From the NCBI RefSeq assembly GCF_011320225.1, contig NZ_JAAOEN010000032.1, positions 1 through 36,488 of the forward strand: a stretch of 36,488 nt of DNA. The letters run 5' to 3'. Position 1 is the stretch's first letter; each line of letters begins with the position of its first letter. Under the pieces are notes generated by a model that did no database searches, was not told the origin of the DNA, and saw only the letters and a program-made list of their open reading frames with translations. A program made the translations under genes and the position numbers. Of this stretch, positions 25,204-32,420 are shown in pieces. The DNA comes from Phytoactinopolyspora limicola. GTDB lineage: Bacteria > Actinomycetota > Actinomycetes > Jiangellales > Jiangellaceae.

Positions 25204-25950
25204 ATGGAGCATACGAGCCAAGCTGTACTTAATCGGACGAGTGTGGCGCTCGGGAACACCGACCTACTGTTCGGATTCCGAGATAGCGCCACGGGGTTAC
25301 GGATGGAGTTCCACCTCCCCGTGCACCGCTTCGATCTGTGGCAGGGCTACGTGGAGGGTGTCACTCGCATCTACCGGACCTACGGCGCCGAGAGCGCGCT
25401 GCGGATACCCGCCGTCAGCCCAGAGTCACCTACGCCGATCTTCGCCGTAGCCCTGGACGAAGACGACACGGTGGTGGGCGGCTGGTACGTCAACGGGCCG
25501 CTCACCGCGGTCACCGAGGCTTACGCCCCAAGCGAGTTCGCCGCCGATCCGGTCTATGCCACATTGATCGCCGAGTGGATTTCTCACGTCATCCCGGATG
25601 GCGCCATCGAACTCAAGGCCGGCTGGGTCGACGCCAACAACCCTGCCCGATCACAGATCGCCAATGCGATCGGCCGTTCGGTGTCCCATGCCCTACGCGA
25701 ACTCAACGCTACCTACGCCTTCGCCACGGCCGCCGAGCACGCCACTCGGCGCTGGGCGCGGTCCGGCGCACGGCCACTGCCGGGTATTGGCCCGACGCCT
25801 TATCCCGATGAGCGGTACCTGACACACTTCTACTACTGGCACGCCGCATCCACGGTCATTCGATCCGACACCGAGCAGCAGGAGTTGTTCCGGCACGACA
25901 TCGTTTCCTCCCTCTCCGCCGTCATGGACAGCCCGGAGCTACGGCCATGA
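25204..25950 (+). CDS. GNAT-fold acyltransferase-like protein (FeeM/acyl-amino-acid synthase type)
   Basis: A 248-residue cytoplasmic protein. The arrangement resembles GNAT-fold N-acyl-amino-acid or homoserine-lactone synthase relatives: an N-terminal region with RFDLWQGYVEGVTRIYRTYGAES, a central strand pair IFAVALDEDDTVVGGWYVNGPL, then a helix-rich half with ANAIGRSVSHALRELNATYAFATAAEHATRRWARSGARP and a C-terminal PYPDERYLTHFYYW. No single catalytic motif proves the activity. The ATG at 25204 lacks a clear ribosome site. The stop overlaps the next gene as ATGA, so the two are co-translated. The role may be synthesis of an acylated amino acid or modification of a partner; I am moderately sure of the fold and not of the reaction. 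Confidence 0.6.
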   Translation: MEHTSQAVLNRTSVALGNTDLLFGFRDSATGLRMEFHLPVHRFDLWQGYVEGVTRIYRTYGAESALRIPAVSPESPTPIFAVALDEDDTVVGGWYVNGPLTAVTEAYAPSEFAADPVYATLIAEWISHVIPDGAIELKAGWVDANNPARSQIANAIGRSVSHALRELNATYAFATAAEHATRRWARSGARPLPGIGPTPYPDERYLTHFYYWHAASTVIRSDTEQQELFRHDIVSSLSAVMDSPELRP

Positions 25951-28070
25951 CCCCTCCAACCGAGCACGAAGTCGAAGCCTGGCAACCTGTCCACATTGAC
26001 AACGCCGTTGAACTCGAGCGTCTGGTGAAAACCCGCGGCCTCTCCGTCGTCGACACCATCGCCCGCCAACGCCATGACTTGGCTCGCCTCCTGCCTCCAC
26101 CCAACGCCGACCTTCTCAACGAACCAACCCGGTGGTACTACTACCCTTGGCGGCGTAGCGTCGTCCATCTACTCGGCCCGCACACTTTTCAGACACTGCG
26201 TTCAGATCGAAACCGGCACAAGCTCACGACCGAAGAGCAACAACGGCTGCGCGAGTTCAGTGTCGGCGTCATCGGACTTAGCGCAGGCCACAGCATCGCC
26301 CACACCTTGGCGCTGGAAGGCGTCGGCCACCTCCGGCTGGCCGACTTCGACGAAGTTGAGCTGTCGAACCTCAATCGGCTTCCAGGCTCCGTCTTCGACC
26401 TAGGGCACAACAAAGCGATCGTCATAGCGCGCCGCATCGCCGAACTCGATCCGTACATCGACCTGGAGATCGATCCGAAAGGCGTCACAGACGACTCCGT
26501 CGAGAGGTTCATGGAAGGCTTGAACGTCGTGATCGAGGAATGCGACTCGTTCGACGTCAAACTGATGGTCCGCGAAGCGGCACGGCGGCACCATATCCCT
26601 GTCATCATGGAGACCAACGATCGTGGACTCCTTGACATCGAGCGGTTCGACCTCGAACCCGAGCGTCCAATCCTTCACGGACTCTTGGGCAACGCTAAAC
26701 CGGCGGAACTCGTCGGACTGTCCGTCCGCGACAAGGTCCCCCACGTCCTAAAGATTCTCGAAGCGGACCAACTGTCGGCGCGGGTGGTCTCTAGCATGAT
26801 CGAGATCGATCGGACTGTGAGTACATGGCCGCAGCTCGGCGGCGACATACAGCTTGGCGCCGCAACGGTCGCCGCAGCCGTACGCCGCCTCGCCCTGACG
26901 CACCCTCTGGAGTCCGGACGAATCCGCATCGATCTCCATGACGCCCTCGACTCTGTCAAAGAACCGGCGCTAACACCTGCCGTTCCCGCCGCTGATCCGC
27001 CTCCCATCGATCCCGATATGCCACCTGCGGACTCACGGCGATCGGTCATCCACGCTGCACGCTTGGCTCCGTCGGGCGGCAATACCCAACCTTGGTTGCT
27101 CACGCTGGACAACCCTGGCCTCCGGATCGAACTCGACCCTAACCAGACGTCGACACTCGACCTGGCTTTTCGGGGCAGCTATGTCGCGATCGGCGCCGCG
27201 CTCTTCAACGCACGTGTCGCCGCGGCTCGACACGGGATCCTCGGCCCCGTGGCCACGTTCCCGAACGGGACCGGCACGTCCCCGGTGGCTACAGTGGCGC
27301 TCGAGCCGGGGGGCGACGACGAACTCGGCTCGATGTACGACGCAATGCTCCAGCGGGTTTCCAACCGGCACGTCACCGAGCCACTCCCCCTGGCCGGCGA
27401 TGTCGTATCGGAGCTGCGTAAGGCGGCCCACCGGGAGGGAGCCGAGGTCTCAGTCGTCACCAATCGATCCCGGCTGCGTGAGCTTGGAGCGTTGTTCGGC
27501 GAGTCCGATCGGATTCGGTTCCTCACTGAACACCTCCATCGCGAGATGATGCGGGAGCTGCGCTGGCCCGGTATACACGACCTGACGTGGGGGCTAGACG
27601 TCCGCACTCTGGAGTTGGACAGTTCCGACCTCGCGAAGCTCCAGGTAGCCCAGCGCGGGGATGTTATGGCCGAATTGGCCGAACTCGATCTCGGACAGGC
27701 ACTCGCGGAGTCCAGTCGCGCCCGAATCGAACACACGTCCGCGCTCGTCGTTGTAATGATCGAAGGAAGCCGCCCAGCCGACTATGTCCGCGGCGGTCAG
27801 GCAGTCCAGCGAGTGTGGATCCGGGCCGAACAGCTTGGACTCAGCGTTCATGTCATGTCGCCCGTGTTCATCTATGCGACGACCAACGCCGAATACGACC
27901 AGCTATCTCCGACATACGCTGATCAATTGCGCCGCCTTCGTCAGGATTTCGCTCATTTGACTGATATCGGTGGTCATAACATCGCACTCACGATGCGCAT
28001 CGGATACGCTCCAACCATCAGCGCACGCAGCCGTCGTCGGCCCGATGACCGCATAGTGCGGACTACCTGA
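25947..28070 (+). CDS. E1-like (ThiF/MoeB) domain fused to a nitroreductase domain, Rv1355c-like
   Basis: A 707-residue two-domain protein. Residues ~100-350 are a ThiF/MoeB-type adenylating domain: nucleotide loop GLSAGHS (110-116), Asp in ADFDEVELSNLNR (133-144, with the conserved Asn and Arg), Lys156 and Asp200. The Cys-x-x-Cys zinc sites and an obvious catalytic Cys of classical E1 enzymes are missing. After a Pro/Ala linker (~335-360), residues ~365-690 are nitroreductase-like: ARLAPSGGNTQPW is the FMN-site motif. The architecture equals the mycobacterial Rv1355c (MoeW-annotated) family, which also lies beside a GGDEF-EAL gene (Rv1354c). Its biochemical role is not established. It may adenylate a carboxylate and reduce or oxidise it using flavin. 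Coupled at both ends (ATGA, TGATG). Confidence 0.85.
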   Translation: MTPPTEHEVEAWQPVHIDNAVELERLVKTRGLSVVDTIARQRHDLARLLPPPNADLLNEPTRWYYYPWRRSVVHLLGPHTFQTLRSDRNRHKLTTEEQQRLREFSVGVIGLSAGHSIAHTLALEGVGHLRLADFDEVELSNLNRLPGSVFDLGHNKAIVIARRIAELDPYIDLEIDPKGVTDDSVERFMEGLNVVIEECDSFDVKLMVREAARRHHIPVIMETNDRGLLDIERFDLEPERPILHGLLGNAKPAELVGLSVRDKVPHVLKILEADQLSARVVSSMIEIDRTVSTWPQLGGDIQLGAATVAAAVRRLALTHPLESGRIRIDLHDALDSVKEPALTPAVPAADPPPIDPDMPPADSRRSVIHAARLAPSGGNTQPWLLTLDNPGLRIELDPNQTSTLDLAFRGSYVAIGAALFNARVAAARHGILGPVATFPNGTGTSPVATVALEPGGDDELGSMYDAMLQRVSNRHVTEPLPLAGDVVSELRKAAHREGAEVSVVTNRSRLRELGALFGESDRIRFLTEHLHREMMRELRWPGIHDLTWGLDVRTLELDSSDLAKLQVAQRGDVMAELAELDLGQALAESSRARIEHTSALVVVMIEGSRPADYVRGGQAVQRVWIRAEQLGLSVHVMSPVFIYATTNAEYDQLSPTYADQLRRLRQDFAHLTDIGGHNIALTMRIGYAPTISARSRRRPDDRIVRTT

Positions 28071-30340
28071 TGAGCATGGAGCCACCCTTGGGCATGGACC
28101 CCGACACGATCCAGCCGCTGCTGAAGTCTCTGGCTGAATCCACCAACGCCATCTCAGCGGACGTCATCGCAGTCGGCGACGGAATGCCGATTGCGTCATG
28201 GGGGCGCGCCGTCGATGCCGGTGTCCAAGGGCAAGCGCTGTCAGACATGCGTGAAGCCATCCGTGAACTAACTCGTGTCGTTGCCGAAGCGGAGACCGAA
28301 TACACAGTAGAGGAAGGCACGGTTCCCGGGTTCACCCTCATGGCTCACAGCATCCGACACCGCAACTTCCAGGGCAGCTTGTGCCTGGTACGGCGCGACG
28401 ATGAGCCGTGGATCACCAACGACTACACCCTGCTCACCATGGCAGCAGGGTTATGCACATCAGTGATGGAGGCGGGCAAGATCTCCCGCGACCACGGTCG
28501 CCGCCTCGACCTCCTCGTGTCACATATCGCCTCAGAACTCATGGGCGTCTCGGTGCTCGATCACGCCGAAACCATCTACCGCGTCTTGGGCGAACTCGGT
28601 CGCTTCTTCGGCGTCGATACGTGCTACCTGCGATTCAACGATCCCGAGCTTCAGGCGAGTGTCCTCATCGACGAGTGGCCCCGCCGCGAGCACATTCCAG
28701 AGCCAGATCCTCTCGGGGTTATCTCATGGGACGATCCCATCTCCAGGGTAACTCGTGACCTCCGAGAACCCTTTGTTGTCCGCTCCAAGGACAGCGACGA
28801 CGGCGAAAGCTACCGTGCCCGAGTCGAGGCCGGCGCCGGCATCCCGCAAGCATCAACCGCCATGGTTCCGCTGCTCAGCGGTGAGACAACTCGGGGCGTT
28901 CTCGGCTTCGTCGACTTCAGCGATCGGGAATGGTCCCGGGCGGAGATCAGGGCGTTGCAAGCGATTGCGTCATTGCTGGTGCAGCTCGACGCCCGGGTCA
29001 CCGCCGAAGAGAATCTCCATCACCACGCTTACCACGACGAGCTGACGGGCCTCCCCAATCGCCGTTCGTTCGTCGAAACGCTGACCGACATCCTCAAAGC
29101 CGACCCGGACAAACCGCTGACCGTTCTGTTCGCCGACATGGATCGGCTGAAGACCGTCAACGATGTACTCGGGCACACCATCGGCGACCTCTTCATCCAG
29201 GCCGTCGCGAAACGGCTCCGCGAATCGGTCCGCCCGGACGACATCGTGGCCCGGCTCGCCGGCGACGAATTCGTGATCGCCCTGAACGGCGTCGACAACG
29301 CCGAACATGCCGAGCGGATCGCCCGGCGGCTCCTCAACCACCTCACCGAGCCGCTCGACGTCGGTGGGCACGTCGTCAGCCGCAGCGCCTGCATAGGACT
29401 CGCGGTCAACGGCCCGACGACGGGCGCCATGGACGAACTGCTCGGCAACGCCGACGTCGCACTCCTGGAGGCGAAGAAGCGCGGCGGCAACTCCGTCGTC
29501 ACGTTCAACGACGACCTCCGCTGGCGTCTACTCGACCGCGCCGACCTGGAGTTCCGGCTGCGCACCGCTATTGGCGACGGCGAGATGCGGCTGTTCTACC
29601 AGCCGGAATACGATCTCCGCGGCGGCCACATCACCGCAGTGGAGGCGCTGATCCGTTGGCAGCATCCGGAACGCGGCCTGCTGTCCGCCGACACCTTCGT
29701 CTCCGTCGTCGAGGAGATCAACCTGTCGGCCGATCTCGGCCGCTGGGTTCTCAACGAGGCATGTCGCCAGCTCGCGGAGTGGAAGCAGAGTTCGGTGCCG
29801 GCGCCCGCGGTGGTCCGCGTCAACATCTCTGCCGGCGAACTGATCAGCGCCGACTTCGTCGGTTTCGTGGGAACGCTGCTCGGGCGATACGGCCACAAGC
29901 CACAAGAACTCGGGATCGAGATCACCGAAAGTACCGTCATGCGGGACATCGACGACGTGTTGGCCACTCTCATGGGGCTGCGCCGGCTCGGTGTGTCGAT
30001 CGCCATCGACGACTTCGGCACCGGCTACAGCTCGTTGTCACACCTCAAGCAGCTGCCGGTGCACACCCTGAAGATCGACCGCAGCTTCGTCTCCACCCTG
30101 GTCAACGACAGCGGCGACCGCGCCATCGTCGCCGCGATCGTCCGCCTGGCCGAGGCCTTCAATCTCAGCACCGTGGCCGAGGGCGTCGAAGACGTCGATA
30201 CCGTGACAGCACTGCTGGAGCTCGGCTGCGAACGGGCGCAGGGATACCTGATGTCAGTGCCGCTGCCTGCTCCAGAAATGACCAAGCGTCTCGCCGAACC
30301 TGGCGACTACCTGGGAAGCAACCGGTGGATGCGGAAGTGA
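28070..30340 (+). CDS. GAF-GAF-GGDEF-EAL cyclic-di-GMP synthase/phosphodiesterase
   Basis: A 756-residue cytoplasmic protein without membrane segments. Residues ~10-135 and ~150-310 look like two GAF sensor domains. The GGDEF domain (~320-480) has FADMDRLK (metal Asp356), active-site AGDEF (397-401; first Gly replaced by Ala) and an intact inhibitory RxxD site (388-391). The EAL domain (~490-745) has EAL (525-527), NISA (585-588), EITE (617-620), DDFGTGYSS (647-655), LKID (667-670), AEGVE (703-707) and Gln724, so phosphodiesterase residues are complete. It can probably both make and degrade c-di-GMP, controlled by a ligand of the GAF domains. The ATG overlaps the upstream stop as TGATG. The BldD-type gene follows after 159 bp. 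Confidence 0.95.
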   Translation: MSMEPPLGMDPDTIQPLLKSLAESTNAISADVIAVGDGMPIASWGRAVDAGVQGQALSDMREAIRELTRVVAEAETEYTVEEGTVPGFTLMAHSIRHRNFQGSLCLVRRDDEPWITNDYTLLTMAAGLCTSVMEAGKISRDHGRRLDLLVSHIASELMGVSVLDHAETIYRVLGELGRFFGVDTCYLRFNDPELQASVLIDEWPRREHIPEPDPLGVISWDDPISRVTRDLREPFVVRSKDSDDGESYRARVEAGAGIPQASTAMVPLLSGETTRGVLGFVDFSDREWSRAEIRALQAIASLLVQLDARVTAEENLHHHAYHDELTGLPNRRSFVETLTDILKADPDKPLTVLFADMDRLKTVNDVLGHTIGDLFIQAVAKRLRESVRPDDIVARLAGDEFVIALNGVDNAEHAERIARRLLNHLTEPLDVGGHVVSRSACIGLAVNGPTTGAMDELLGNADVALLEAKKRGGNSVVTFNDDLRWRLLDRADLEFRLRTAIGDGEMRLFYQPEYDLRGGHITAVEALIRWQHPERGLLSADTFVSVVEEINLSADLGRWVLNEACRQLAEWKQSSVPAPAVVRVNISAGELISADFVGFVGTLLGRYGHKPQELGIEITESTVMRDIDDVLATLMGLRRLGVSIAIDDFGTGYSSLSHLKQLPVHTLKIDRSFVSTLVNDSGDRAIVAAIVRLAEAFNLSTVAEGVEDVDTVTALLELGCERAQGYLMSVPLPAPEMTKRLAEPGDYLGSNRWMRK

Positions 30341-30418
30341 GACGAGGATGGCACCCGTAGTCTGTGTTCCGCTCGCCCGCTATTCTGACACTGTTCACGT
30401 GACAGGTATCGGGTCAGG

Positions 30419-30431
30419 TCACCCCGGGTAC
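30419..30431. promoter_or_regulatory. Imperfect BldD-like box upstream of bldD
   Basis: TCACCCCGGGTAC matches seven of nine fixed positions of TNACNC(A/T)GNGTNA and lies about 70 bp before the bldD start. A left half-site TGACACTG occurs 33 bp further upstream (30386-30393). BldD is known to regulate itself in Streptomyces, which makes this plausible, but the match is not strong. Confidence 0.35.
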
Positions 30432-30499
30432 ACCACATGTGCAGCAAATCTAGACTGTTGAATACAGCAGTGAGGTAGGGCGGTCTTGGGAGTTCGACG

Positions 30500-31003
30500 A
30501 TGAACGACAGCAAGCTGGAACCGACGGATACCGACTTCGCGAAGGTCGTGGGCGAGCGGCTGCGCAAGGTCCGTCGCCGAAAGCAGATGTCGCTGCAGGC
30601 GGTCGAGGAAAAGTCCGGAGGTGCGCTGCGCGCTGCCGTCGTCGGCTCCTACGAGCGTGGTGATCGCGCGGCATCGGTACGCCGGCTGGCCGAGCTCGCC
30701 GACTTTTACGGCGTACCGGTCGACTCGCTTGTGTCCACCAAGGAGCGGCCGCAGTCGGCCTTCGAGGACGACGAAGACGGCAAGGTGGTGCTCGATCTGA
30801 ACGCGCTGCGCAGTGCTCCGAAAGAAGCCGAACATCTGGTCAACTTCGTCATCGGGGTCCAGCAGAAACGCAACGACTTCGGCGGCAATGTGCTGACCAT
30901 CCGCTCCAACGACATCTGGATGGTCTCGTCGGTCTACGGGTGGACCCCTGGCGAGTTGCGTTCCAAGATGGCGGCGTGGGGTGTCATCGCCGACCAGACC
31001 TGA
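30500..31003 (+). CDS. bldD: BldD-type c-di-GMP-responsive transcription regulator
   Basis: A 167-residue protein. Residues ~13-80 form an XRE-type helix-turn-helix domain close to Streptomyces BldD: SLQAVEEKSGGALRAAVVGSYERGDRAASVRRLAELADFYGVPV. The C-terminal domain (~95-167) carries RND-X8-RSND (Arg124, Asp126, Arg135, Asp138), which corresponds to the RGD-X8-RXXD c-di-GMP-binding signature of BldD with Gly replaced by Asn and all four contacting residues kept. In Streptomyces, c-di-GMP-bound BldD represses sporulation genes. GGGAG upstream of the ATG supports the start. Immediate neighbour of a c-di-GMP enzyme. A second, more canonical BldD could exist elsewhere in the genome. Confidence 0.88.
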   Translation: MNDSKLEPTDTDFAKVVGERLRKVRRRKQMSLQAVEEKSGGALRAAVVGSYERGDRAASVRRLAELADFYGVPVDSLVSTKERPQSAFEDDEDGKVVLDLNALRSAPKEAEHLVNFVIGVQQKRNDFGGNVLTIRSNDIWMVSSVYGWTPGELRSKMAAWGVIADQT

Positions 31004-31380
31004 ACGCCTCCCCACCCCGGCCTCCCCACCCACCCCGGCATTCCCCACCCCGGCATTCCCCCACCCCGGCATTCCCCCACCCCGGCATTCCCCCACCCCG
31101 GCATTCCCCCACCCCGGCATTCCCCACCCCACCCCGGCACCCCAAACCTCCCACCTCCCGGTGATCGTCGCCGGATTTCTGCCCTCATCCCCAGTGATCG
31201 TCATCGTTTTCGAGTCGCTATAGCGACCCGATCCTGACTTCGATCACCGAGCGGTGACGACACGGATTCGGCAACGATCACCCGGGTGGGCGCCGGCGGT
31301 TTGCACACACGTCGACGCCCCGGCGAACACAAGGTCAACGCCCCCGGGGCAATGAGCGGGGGACGGGCCCGCCGGGAGTT
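31004..31380. other. Intergenic region bldD / holA (convergent)
   Basis: This 377-bp gap between convergent genes begins with the 16-bp tandem array. It continues with GTGATCGTC-containing repeats (31161, 31195) and a hairpin (GCCCCGG 31317-31323 with CCGGGGC 31344-31350) that may terminate holA. An open frame on the minus strand that crosses the array (Gly/Trp-rich translation) is not a gene. Confidence 0.6.
31039..31137. repeat. 16-bp tandem repeat after bldD
   Basis: Units of CATTCCCCCACCCCGG start at 31039, 31054, 31070, 31086, 31102 and 31118, giving one 15-bp step and four 16-bp steps. Degenerate C-rich copies precede them back to about 31010, directly behind the bldD stop. The G-rich strand (CCGGGGTGGGGGAATG) has runs of four to five G per unit and could form G-quadruplexes in single-stranded form. 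Confidence 0.93.
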
Positions 31381-32358
31381 CTAGGCTGCCCGAGCCTGGC
31401 CGATCTGAACCAGCGCATTGGTCAGAGCGAGCGTGGAGTCATTGGCGCCACCCTTCACCGCGAGGTCCGCCGCAGCCACCGCTCGGATGGCGCGCGACAA
31501 CCCGGCCGGTGTCCAGCCCCGAAGCTGCCCGCGCAACACACGGACCTTCCACGGCGGAACACCGATGTCGCGAGCGAGATCCGCGTCACGCACCCCACGC
31601 GGCGAACCAGCCAACCGGGCCAACGCTCGCAATGCGGTCGCCAGAGCGCCGATCACCAGTACGGGATCGGTACCGGTCTGCAGCGCCCAGCGTAGCTGTT
31701 CTACCGCCTGAGCAGTGTTGCCTTCGACGGCGCGGTCGGCGACCACCCAGCCCTTCACCTCGGCCCGGCCCTCGAAGTACGTGGCGACGAGATCGGTGTC
31801 CACGATGCCGTCTTCGGCGTCGACGGCCAGCTGGGACGCTGCCGAAGCCAGCCCGCGGAGGTCGCCGCCGATAGCTTCCACCAGTTGACGGGCCGCGGGC
31901 TCGTCAATGCGGCCACCAGCATGACGCACCTCGGCCCGGACGAACGCCACCTGCTCGTCCGGCTTGGTCAGGCGTTCAGCCTTGACTTCGAGCGCCCCGG
32001 CCCTGCGCAGCCGGTCCAGCGTCTTCTTCGACTTGACCCCACCTGGATGAACCAACACCAGGTAGATCTCCTCAACTGGGGTCTTGGTGTGGGCGACCAG
32101 CGCGGCGCCGACGTCGTCCATCACATCCTGAACGTCGCGTACCACCACCACCCGGCTGGTGGCGAACAGCGACGGGCTTACATGTTCGGCCAGGCCACCG
32201 ACGGTGAGCTCGGCGCCCGCGATCTCGGACACGTCCGTTTCTGGTGCGGCCTGACGAGCAGCCCGTACCACCGCGGCAACAGCTCGCTCGGACAGCAGCG
32301 CCTCGGGACCGACGACGACAGTAACGGGAGCAAGGGGATCAACTGTTCTGGATGCCAT
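31381..32358 (-). CDS. holA: DNA polymerase III subunit delta
   Basis: A 325-residue AAA+-like clamp-loader subunit (HolA) that opens the beta clamp. The N-terminal domain begins VTVVVGPEALLSERAV, then VVVVRDVQDV and LVLVHPGG; the middle has GGRIDEPAARQLVEAIGGDLRGLASAASQLAVD; and the C-terminal collar domain contains GNTAQAVEQLRWALQTGTDPVLVIGALATALRALARL. The ATG at 32356-32358 was chosen over a GTG three codons earlier. No strong ribosome site is visible, though comEC ends 62 bp upstream in the same direction, so they are probably one transcript. The order comEA-comEC-holA is the usual actinobacterial one. Confidence 0.95.
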   Translation of the reverse strand: MASRTVDPLAPVTVVVGPEALLSERAVAAVVRAARQAAPETDVSEIAGAELTVGGLAEHVSPSLFATSRVVVVRDVQDVMDDVGAALVAHTKTPVEEIYLVLVHPGGVKSKKTLDRLRRAGALEVKAERLTKPDEQVAFVRAEVRHAGGRIDEPAARQLVEAIGGDLRGLASAASQLAVDAEDGIVDTDLVATYFEGRAEVKGWVVADRAVEGNTAQAVEQLRWALQTGTDPVLVIGALATALRALARLAGSPRGVRDADLARDIGVPPWKVRVLRGQLRGWTPAGLSRAIRAVAAADLAVKGGANDSTLALTNALVQIGQARAA

Positions 32359-32420
32359 GACGCACACAGCATGCCACGCCGGACCGACAGGTGGGTGTGG
32401 TGGTTGTTGCTACTGCCACC

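Noticed and set aside
25204-25950. True LuxI-type homoserine-lactone synthase
   Set aside because: The fold resembles that superfamily, but the invariant LuxI residues are not evident and no LuxR partner is adjacent. Kept only as GNAT/FeeM-like.
30419-31204. Minus-strand open frame with Gly/Trp-rich repeats
   Set aside because: It is antisense to bldD, and its repeats are the translation of the 16-bp tandem array.
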